Shown: one piece after another, positions 55,514 through 64,000 of the stretch | How positions within the stretch are numbered: position 1 is the stretch's first letter | Layout of the letters: every line of letters starts with the position of its first letter | Source: Fragilaria crotonensis | Lineage: Eukaryota > Bacillariophyta > Fragilariophyceae > Fragilariales > Fragilariaceae | Length of the DNA: 64,000 nt | Direction: 5' to 3' | Assembly: GCA_022925895.1 (NCBI GenBank) | Contig: JAKSYS010000166.1 | Location: forward strand, 1 to 64,000 | Position numbers and translations under genes: made by a program | The notes under the pieces: generated by a model | The model's input: only the letters and a program-made list of their open reading frames with translations | Database searches by the model: none | Told to the model about the DNA's origin: nothing

Positions 55514-55926
55514 CTTAATATCATTAGTCTTCGCTGTATAAGCAATGTCATTTTTTTTCTACTCCCGCTTGGAAAAACGAATTGTTGCCGCAGTTGACGC
55601 GGAACTTGACATTGACCAATTCGATTTCGCAAGAACCCGCAGATGCCTAGGGTAGAAGTACGAAGTGCTTGCAAGTCGATAGCACGTTAGATCTCGTGCC
55701 TTCGGCCCTATGCATCGATACATTATCAGAGAGTCCTACACAACCACCTATGAATACAAGTGCTGATTGGTTAAAGCATCTACGTCCCTTTTGTGTGGAG
55801 TTGGGGTTGGCAAAATCGGGCTCGGAGATTCTTCTATGACACTGACATGATGAGATTCCAATAGCTGCCATAGTTTGCAGCGTGTCAAATCCTTGGTCGA
55901 TCAATGTTCTTTCCAGTGCTTTGGTA
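55514..55926. other. Convergent spacer
   Basis: Lies between the 3' ends of the DHHC and polyamine fusion genes. Nothing recognised. Confidence 0.4.
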
Positions 55927-58264
55927 TCAGCACATAATTTTCTCTCCCTTTGCGACGTCTCTCGTTAGGACGTCCAAGTCGAGCATGTGCAGATGTCTGT
56001 TACGAAGCGGACTGATCTTCCTGCTCCAGCTCGTGTCTAACAGCTTTTTGGTCACGCCACAGGAAGAACTACTGGTTGTGCTTTTTTGTCCGAAGTAGGA
56101 CGCAATCTCTCCGAAAGCTGTCGCGATAAGCTCTTGCCGGGGAAACGAAGTCGCGGGAAGATTCGAATCCGTATTGTGATAAACGACAGATCCCTTCGAC
56201 AGACTCAATTTCGCGATAAGTGTGGCCTCCCCTTCTCCCGAAACTCTTTCAAAGGCGTCAGACCAAGACGTCACGCCGTTGACGTTGCGAAAAATTCGGC
56301 ACTCCTCTGGCTCAGGATATTGACGGCAGTGAGCTGTTTCCCAAGACTTGTAGGGCCGTTGATAATCCTGCATGGTCGCTCCGTCAAAGTATTTAAGTGA
56401 AGACTCGCCAGATTTCGTGGGAAGAAGCCTTTCTCGGATTCGAAGGTTGATCTGAGCTTCGTTTCGATTCCATTCCTTGGCACACGCCTCAGACTTGCAG
56501 GCAGCGAGATAGCTCCAGTCGTATTTGAAGTCGCTGTGAATGTCGTGGTAGATAAACACGTGTTGGAACCCAACGGCTTCGATCGTTTGGAACAGACTCG
56601 CCCTATTCTTGTTTATTCCAAACTGTTCACCATAGGCAGCACTACGTGGAGTCATACCAAGCTGCACAACGAGAATGCCATCTTCCGTCAGCGCCTCATT
56701 CATGGTTCGCCAAAATGTTTATCCTGGTACAATTGAACGGCGAAGGTGACATTGTCCTCAGGGTCCAACGCATCCATAACAATGACATCAAAAGGGTTAG
56801 TCTTCAATTCCTCAGGGACGTCGCCGTCGGTGTTGAATCGGTTCACAAACCACCCAAAGGCATCTTCACACCTTAAATCAGTCCTTTCGTCGTCGAAACA
56901 ATTGTCACTTCCGAAACCGGAGCAGTTGTTCATTTTTGGTAGCCAATCACGAGCAGCCTGGACGATTCCAGGGTCAATTTCGATCATCATGCACACCTCA
57001 ATAGACTTGTGCTTCAGAATCTCTCGAAGAGTCGCGCCCTCACCACCTCCTACAATGGCGGCGCGCTTTGGTGCACGAGTGTGAGCAAACATAGCCGGAT
57101 GAACAAGTGCCTCGTGGTAGGCCTCGTCTCCCTTCAAAGTGCTCTGCATAACCCCATCCATGAAGAGCAGTCGGTTGGGAGCAAACAGTTCTGGATGCTG
57201 GGTGTAATAATTGTCGGCTCCCGCTTCTTGGCTCCTCTCGTATGAGTCAACGGATTGAAGAGTGGTGTGGAGTGTTTCCCATACATGAATTGCTTGAAAG
57301 TCAGTTTCGGTGGACCCAATCTGTGTGAAACAACATGTTAGAAAGCCGCCAATGCAAGGCATTTATGCAGACTCAGGCAACTACTAACCTCCTTCTTGTA
57401 GTAATTCCGATCCTTCTCATGCAGTAAGAACTCAGACAGGTCATGTTCGAACTTCGTTCCTTGGTATTCGAAAACAGCTCGAAGGGCGTGGCGAAAGAGT
57501 GCTCGTTTCTTGTCACCTACTCCAAAGTACGTTTCAAGAATAGGTACCGCGTCGAGGAGATGGTTATGCATGCCTGCAGAGTAAAGATCCACCGAACAGG
57601 AAAGATTTTCTGGGTCCGTTGCGACTATCATGTGGCTACCACCAGTCAGCACCGCAACGCATGTAACAGCCACAAGCTTCTGGCAATGCAATGACAAGAT
57701 CGCGAGATCGAAATCCGTGGAAACGTCCCAAATGGTGTCCATGATGGCGTCTTGGATCCGGCTTTGATCAGCCAAGAAATCCGCATCCAACCTTTGAAAC
57801 TCCATAATGACCTGAAACGCAAATGGGCCGTCACGACCATCCGCTTTGGACGGGGCGCCGCCTCCATACTGTCCGTAACCTTTGGCGAAGAAAATTTCAT
57901 CCAGAATTAGCTCGTCAATCGCAGTGCATTGAGTTTCCTCACACGAGGAGGCCACGACTTTCACCAATGATCTTTGGTATCGGGCTGTTGATCGAAGGAA
58001 TTCTTGTGTCATGAGCGAAGCGGAGCCCATGGACGAGAGTGCCAATCGGGAATTCAAAAGTGTGGCAAATTGCGTCTTGTACATCGTACCAGCAAAATAG
58101 GAGAGCACAGCTACAACAAGAAGTGAAATCATAAAGAAAAATGAGGACACCTGCAACCCAGGGTGCGACGCGCACATCTCAACCTTGGTGTCATCTATGA
58201 TCGGAATGAACTTTCCACATATAACAACAGTATTAGGGCTCGAAGTCCTCTTTGGATCAGACAT
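55927..58264 (-). CDS. Membrane-anchored AdoMetDC-like/aminopropyltransferase (spermidine synthase) fusion
   Basis: Exons 58264-57389 and 57320-55927, 68-nt intron, about 756 residues. A membrane helix at residues 40-61 (FFFMISLLVVAVLSYFAG) makes a type II protein with its domains in the ER/Golgi or vesicle lumen. Residues 108-250 resemble bacterial-type AdoMet decarboxylase (SpeD): GGSHMIVATDPE and VDLYSAG align with ESHLxIHTxPE and VDVFTCG. The pyruvoyl-forming Ser is kept, but the catalytic His and Cys are both Ala, so this domain is probably inactive. Residues 300-560 are spermidine synthase-like: LLFMDGVMQST, DEAYHEALVHP, AAIVGGGEGATLRE, MIEIDPGIVQ and VMDALDPED. The last 200 residues are unassigned. 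The frame shifts at AAAA 56712-56715 (plus strand): one more A would give the expected FWRTMNEALTEDG. Such fusions have been proposed to make long-chain polyamines for silica deposition. Confidence 0.85.
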
Positions 58265-58679
58265 AACTGGACAGAGCCTCGCCTAAATGCTGCGAATGTG
58301 TCGGATGACTAACACAGAGATCTGAATGATGTAGAAGACGGGCTGTGCGGTGGTTATGAGAGCTTCTTTTGGTGTTCCTTCATTTCGTGTGTTCTGAGGA
58401 TAAAAACCAACTTCCGGCGTACGAGTACACCGTGAATTGAACTGTTGCGTGCCCGTGTCTCATTCACAAAGGAATCAGGACAATATGACAGGAAACGCAC
58501 AAGTTTTTCTATGTCGAAACGTATATGATAATAACCGCCATTTGCAGCATACATACTGCTTGATTCGTGAATTGGTCCCAGTCGTCGTGTGTATTGGAGA
58601 AGGGTCGGCGTAATCTCGGTGAGCTACTTAGCAGTTAGGACTGGCGCGCTCGAAATCTCACTCTGTTCAAAAAAAAAAC
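58265..58679. other. Upstream region of the fusion gene and left target site
   Basis: Presumed promoter of the polyamine fusion gene. Ends in AAAAAAAAAC (58670-58679), the left target duplication of the next element. Confidence 0.5.
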
Positions 58680-58840
58680 GAGATTTTCCAGTCTTTAGGC
58701 AGACATCGCATGTTTTTTCCAGTCTTTAGGCATGACCGTCATTCAAGGCATGCTTAGTTTATATCGTATACACCGTTGTATTATTTATAAGCACCGAGCA
58801 TGGCATGCACGATTTCACGCATTGCATGCCCTGAAATCAA
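58680..58840. repeat. Left terminal inverted repeat of the Mutator-like element
   Basis: Pairs with 62507-62667. Contains the direct word TTTTCCAGTCTTTAGGCA twice, about 35 bp apart, a plausible transposase-binding site. Confidence 0.85.
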
Positions 58841-59029
58841 TTCTGTACTACGTACCAGTATCGTATTCTCTGTTTTCAACAATGTATGCTGCTATGTTCA
58901 TACCCTACAGTGCAATGTGTAAGACATGCTGCACATTTTCGTAGGCGAGCGATCTCCTACTAGCTACAGTAGTGATACTACTACCGGTAGTACTATACCA
59001 CTAGCACCACTACTGTACTGGTCCCACTA

Positions 59030-59110
59030 CCAGTACCAGTACCACTACCACTACCACTACCACTACCACTACCACTACCACTACCAGTACAAGTACCAGT
59101 ATCAGTACCA
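59030..59110. repeat. ACCACT simple repeat
   Basis: Runs of taccac/ccagta on the plus strand, mirrored by GGTAGT-type sequence near the other end of the element. Apparent frames rich in Tyr and His here are translations of this repeat. Confidence 0.8.
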
Positions 59111-62100
59111 CCACCACTACTGCACAAGTGCTACTGCTAAACCAGTACCACTGCCACTACCAGTCACAGTACCACTACCACAACAGCCGCTCCACTAACA
59201 CTACAAATACCACTACCAGAACAATCAACCCCGCAGCTTCTTTTCCAGGGAACTCGTCTATAATTCATGTCGGCACAATGTGTACCTTGCTGTGTTGCTA
59301 TTTGACAATGTCAACAAGTCCACACTCCAAGTCTCTGTTGTAAGATTCAGGATTTTTGAAATGGATTCACTCAAAAAGGTTGTGTCACAATTCATGCGAC
59401 ATTCTTTACTTCATACTGGAGACTTCAAGCTAGTAGCCATTGGATAAATTTCAACAAATCTTTGAGTAGATCACTGCATCTTAAAACAAGCAGTTGAGAT
59501 CCAATTTCATGGCAATTGGTCAGGCATGATATCATTATGATGTCTGTGGTACACTTGTTGACAAAGATATTTGTTCTGAGGCTCCAGAAGATGCAAATCC
59601 TCAACAGTCTTGGCAGTGAAGAGACCGCACATTCCAGATACTGTGAACCTGCTGATGTGATGCATGGTATTGACCACCCTCTTTGTATTGGATTCATGCT
59701 AGATCACTTGACGGTGTTTTGGCACAAGTGATTGTAGGTTTTTTGGCTTGGAGCAACAGTCACTCCAATCAAGCAAACTAAGTGGTGACACAATGTGGGT
59801 TATTGTCTTGCAGCACATATCTCAGATTTGCCTTCTGCCACAAAATACACCAGCAAGGCAACCACCACTTTCCTAGCCAAAATTGCAAAAGGAGAGGAAG
59901 ATGCTACACAAGAAATGGTGCTCCTTACCCGCATGGAAGGAGAAGAAGAAAGTTTTGAGTGCAACAATGATTCAGCAGGTGCATCCATTGACGCGTATAG
60001 GAGACAAAATGGAAAATATTCCAGGTTTAACAACAACAACAACAACTTGCTGTGCACCTCCCACAACATTGCCACACCCCTCCAGCAATGTAGGCAAATT
60101 GACAAGAGAAGTAACAAAAATTAATGATTTGATGCCATTCAGACATAGCAATTGTATTGCAGAGAAGATGGCATCGGCACCAAACATGGAGCTCCTCAAA
60201 GGAAAGAAGCACCCATTGCTGCTCCTGCTGTTTCTACTGGAAAGTGAGAAATGCCGAGTACCGGTAGAATGAAAGTTGGTAAAGGTAAAACTGTGGAAAG
60301 GGGCTTGACCCATCTTTCTCACAAGCACCAGCTGCTGGCTGCTGTGACAGCTACAACAGCAGCAAAGAAGAAGGCAGCTAAGTGAAAGAAGAAGGTTGGT
60401 GCATCATCTGACAAGCAAAATGTGCTATTGGAGGAATTAAAGTCCAATACATGAAAGTAGGAACAAAGATGGATGCTTATCTAAGTGACAACACTGATGA
60501 TGAAGACTACGTTGCCAAGGTACGCAAAACTGTAGACGTTTAATTCAAGATACTATGAAAACAAGCCTATCAGCAAGTTGCGGTTGTCATTCTCTCTACG
60601 CACAAAACTTGTCTACAAATGGAGGTTCACAAGACAGAGAATAAGATTTCCATGGATGTAACTGAGGCAGTATTTTGAGTGTTGTAATCATATAAGAACA
60701 AGTTGAGCCTGCATCTTGCAGGAGAAAAGCTCAGTCTGAAGAAGTTGGGAACCACTGCTATTTTATTATTGCAATTACTGTGGATGTTGTTGAAATCACA
60801 AGTTCTTGAAGGTTTTACCTGGTGATTGCTCTGTGGACTCAAATAATAGTGACATTGCATTCTTTTCAAAGTTTCAATATCCATGTTAGCAAAAATTTTG
60901 AGAAGACAGTTTTGAGAGAACTTGTTTGATCACACAATTTGACCAACAAGGATCATAGAGTTGCACACAAAATGTGATGTCCATAGGATCAGAACTCAAG
61001 AATTGGAAGATTGTTTAGCTTCTAATTATGCTGTCGCCCGCTATTGTAGGGTTCAATACAAAGGACCTGCAGCACACTCCTTTAATCATACCAACTTAAA
61101 TGATCATGGAGTTGAGGTGGACGTGGCTGCTGAAGTTGAAGTGGATGTGGCTGCTGAAGTTGAGGAGGAGAGTCCTATTGAAGTTCCAATAGTTTTAATG
61201 TTGAAGATGCATCAAATTTTTGCGCGCAGGGTTTTGGTGTGGATGATGATAACAAACCTACCCCAGGATGAGGACAACATTGAAGACTGTGATTTTTCTT
61301 TGGCTGGGGTGAGATGACTCTAGATGAAAGGAGGAAAGCCGCTTTGAGCTGATCCAAACATCTCAAATTCAATATTGATGTTCCTCCTCCCTTGAAGCAT
61401 CCATCCCACTCTGTCAATCAGTTGATTGATGCACTCAATAGTCACACACAGGCTTGCTCCAGTCCTGGGTGGGTGAAGTGTCTTGACAAGAGCGTGTCTG
61501 TTTGGACGAACCAATGGATATGCCTTGGATGGATGTTTGTTCCAAGAAAACCCCACCCAATGTTTGCTTAACTCCATTCCAGGACCAATGTTACTCACCA
61601 TTTCACATCATACAGCACTCTTATGGATACGTAGACACAACAACACTGCATTTTGCTTAATTGATGCCAGCACCATAAGCATCACCAACTTCAGCAGCAA
61701 GAAACGGTATTGATGCACTCTTCACAACTAGCTACCTTTTGATTCCCTAAGAATTCAGTTCAATCTGCTATAATGTGCGCTCCAATGAATCATATGCCAA
61801 GTCAATTCCATCTTCAGTTACTCTTTTAGTCTCTGAAATGACAAACAATCAGTATTGTCATCAGTATTTGTCCTTCTAAAGAATGTAGGACAATCTTTAG
61901 CATTCACAGTCAATAGGAAACGACCATCACTATAGTTTTGCCGCTATTTACGGACCCCAAAATCAGGGCAATGTTGCCAATGAGTGCCCAAAAGACTTGT
62001 AACTTGTTGACATTGTCAAATTGCAGCACAGCAAGTTACACAGTGTGCCAACATGGATTACAGAGACATGAATTATACATGAGTCCCCAGGAAGGGAAGC

Positions 62101-62506
62101 CACAGGAGGGGTTGGGTTGTAGTGGAAGTGGTAGTGGTAATGGTAGCGTTACTGTTACTGTTAGTGATACTGTTAATGGCAGTGGTAATGTTTATGGTAG
62201 TGGTACTGTTAATGGTAGTGGTACTGTTAACAGTACAAAGCGGTACTGTTAATGGTTTTGCCAGTGGTACTAGTACTGGAAAGTAGTAGCACATGCACAG
62301 TAATCTGGTATTGGTACTGCTACAGTAGAGGTAGTTGTACAGTACTGGTACTGGAGTACTAGTATCGGTGCTAGTAGCTGTAGAAGTATACTGCTACCGT
62401 TAGTAGTCACGCTACTGTAGCTAGTACTGGTATGGTAAGATCGGACACCTATGTACAAAAATGTGCGGCATGTCGTACTGTACATTCATTGTTGTATAAC
62501 CAACAG

Positions 62507-62667
62507 TTGATTTCAGGGCATGCCATGCGTGATATCATGCATGTCATGCTCGGTGTTTATAAATATTAAACCAATGAATACGATATAAATTAAGAATGAC
62601 CTGAATGACGGTCATGCCTAAAGACTGGAAAAAACATGCGATGTCTGCCTAAAGACTGGAAAATCTC
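62507..62667. repeat. Right terminal inverted repeat of the Mutator-like element
   Basis: Reverse complement of 58680-58840, outer 66 bp identical. Followed directly by AAAAAAAAAC. Confidence 0.85.
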
Positions 62668-63276
62668 AAAAAAAAACGAAGGTTGGTTCGCTCGATTTGT
62701 ACTAAAGATGTATGTTATTAATGTATGAAGATAAAAGAGTAATATGCATTTTATGACGTCTGACATACGTCATGTATGGGTCCGATTAGGTTTCACCAAT
62801 TTGACGTCAGCATTTTTTAGCACTTTAGTTGTGGAATTTAACTTGCACGGAATCTTTCTCTTTGACTTTATCACCGCCCTCTTTTCAAACCAACTCTTGT
62901 GCAAAACTACGTTCTAGATAAGGAACATAAATCTGCTCCACATTTGTTTGAATAGAAATAAAAATGATCGTGTCTAGATGTGTATAAAACATGGTACCAG
63001 TAGTGGATTTGAGTTTACTCGCACAAAACTCATCATTTTGATATTTTACGACCACGATGGTATGGCACTTTGTCTCCCTGTCATTATTGTTTCTCTTGTT
63101 GTTCTTGCTCTCCTTGCTGCTTTTGTTTCTCTTGTTGCCCTTGTTCTGTTTTCGCTCTTGTTTGCTCTCTATCTGTTGTCATTTTGCTTGCATTACTATA
63201 GCAACCACCTACCGATTAATTTGTTGCCAACCCCATGTTTCGGTCTCTTTAGGATCATCCACAACAAGAAGTACCA
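62668..63276. other. Spacer with low-complexity pyrimidine-rich tract
   Basis: Starts with the right target duplication. A CTT/TTG-rich tract at 63,070-63,190 yields a hydrophobic Leu/Val frame that looks compositional rather than coding. Confidence 0.35.
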
Positions 63277-64000
63277 TTGATGCAGGATCCCCATGCTGTG
63301 GACCAGACTCTATCTGCTCTCAAGGCTATGTCATGGACTGCTTCTTTGCCTTTCAAAGGTCATTTTTGTCATGCAACCGATGATTTCAATGCATCATTGG
63401 AAACGGAGTACGACCTCTTTCAGTACACTACCTCCATGTACAAGGGTTCCAAGCATATTATTCGGTTCAGTCCATCTCTTTATCCCATCAATGGTGGATT
63501 TGAAAGGATTCAGGAGGCCATAGTCTTATCACTGACTTACTCCAAGCTGCCAAATCTGTTGGGAATTGTGCCCTTGTTTCCAATGGTTATGGTTTGCGTT
63601 CCCCAACCAATGTCACAGATGTACTACTGACTGACCAACGCGTATTGAAATGCAGTAATTTCCGCCAGTATTCATCAGAAGAAGGAGGAATGTCCTGCAC
63701 ACGAACCAAAGTACTGGAACCGATTCTTATCGTGTTACCACCTACACTGGTGATAAGAAGAATGCCCGTGGGTGCAAGAGTTCTGGCATCGGATTGAAAC
63801 GTCGCAATTCAACTCTACGTGGTAACTCCTGCACTTGTCGTGTCAAATTCACACTCGAATTGACCATAATAGCTTTTTCCTTGTTTGCGGAATTGGAAAC
63901 AATCAGCACACTGGCCATCCTCCTCTTCTTTCCAATGAAATAAGGAATCGTAAACGCTTTCTTGACATTACAACCCTGGAAACTGTTGCTGCAATGAGTG
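63277..64000 (+). other. Protein-like block running off the window, unrecognised
   Basis: Three short plus-strand stretches look protein-like in different frames. The first contains LPFKGHFCHATDDFNASLETEYDLF; the second VTDVLLTDQRVLKCSNFRQY; the third ends NSTLRGNSCTCRVKFTLELT. The Cys/Arg spacing in the last is reminiscent of DNA-binding zinc fingers at the N-terminus of FAR1/Mutator-type transposases, but this is weak. It could be a decayed transposon gene or a multi-exon gene cut by the window end. Confidence 0.3.

Larger units (their letters stand above)
58680..62667. mobile_element. Mutator-like DNA transposon with 161-bp TIRs, decayed
   Basis: Bases 58680-58840 and 62507-62667 are inverted copies, identical over the outer 66 bp and about 90% overall. 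The ends read GAGATTTTCCAGTC, similar to the GAGA start of Mutator elements. The element is flanked by AAAAAAAAAC on both sides (58670-58679, 62668-62677), a 10-bp (or 9-bp) duplication that also fits Mutator. Each TIR holds the word TTTTCCAGTCTTTAGGCA twice. Inside the TIRs lie complementary simple-repeat arms (ACCACT-type at 58,990-59,200, GGTAGT-type at 62,120-62,240). The 2.7-kb core (59.3-62.0 kb) has only short frames and no recognised transposase, so it is dead or non-autonomous. Confidence 0.8.

Noticed and set aside
58926-59198. Tyr/His/Gln-rich 90-residue frame
   Set aside because: Pure translation of the ACCACT simple repeat inside the Mutator-like element.
62978-63280. 100-residue Leu/Val-rich frame resembling a membrane protein
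   Set aside because: Composition follows a CTT/TTG-rich tract; no start context, partner motif or conservation could be seen.

Overview
The window looks like nuclear DNA of a diatom, probably a pennate one. It carries a fucoxanthin-chlorophyll light-harvesting gene with an ASAF-type plastid presequence, a nuclear gene for a plastid-type sigma factor, plastid- and mitochondrion-targeted enzymes, a large ankyrin-like protein of a type seen in diatoms, an LRR receptor-like gene, and a membrane-anchored AdoMetDC-like/aminopropyltransferase fusion of the kind proposed for diatom long-chain polyamine synthesis. Introns are short (mostly 68-98 nt, GT-AG) and genes have one to a few exons.

Layout. 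1-2.0 kb: dispersed repeat split by a composite MITE-like insertion. 2.0-2.9: light-harvesting protein (-). 3.5-4.2: element with 32-bp inverted ends. 4.7-9.2: giant ankyrin-like gene (+). 9.4-11.8: secreted tandem-repeat protein (-) built from about 595-bp units, each with its own intron. 13.1-14.3: M14-like (DUF2817) peptidase (-). 15.2-16.8: degenerate HD-type protein (+). 17.0-18.9: LRR transmembrane protein (+). 20.6-21.8: Cys-rich unknown (+). 22.4-22.9: mitochondrial ribosomal protein bL34 (-). 23.9-26.1: UbiB/ADCK kinase-like (+), convergent with a plastid-type aldo/keto reductase (26.2-27.7, -). 28.1-30.6: broken GC-rich DIRS-like fossil. 31.2-32.8: membrane histidine acid phosphatase (+). 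33.2-33.9: Stowaway-like MITE. 34.4-36.0: PRPP synthetase (+). 36.4-38.5: sigma-70 factor (-). 41.4-41.9: ribosomal protein uL15/RPL27A (+). 43.2-52.2: full-length LINE flanked by a 14-bp target duplication. 54.3-55.5: DHHC palmitoyltransferase (+), convergent with the polyamine fusion gene (55.9-58.3, -). 58.7-62.7: Mutator-like element with 161-bp inverted ends and a 10-bp target duplication. 63.3 to the end: protein-like block of unclear origin.

The genes do not form one pathway. They are a typical mix of housekeeping, plastid and surface genes separated by AT-rich spacers packed with GTAC words and transposon remains. Four host genes and the LINE each carry a one-base break at or beside a homopolymer, a pattern that fits residual assembly indels better than four dead genes. 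The best leads are the polyamine fusion gene, the intron-in-every-repeat secreted gene, the nearly intact LINE whose internal stops are all TGA, and the two well-bounded DNA transposon families.
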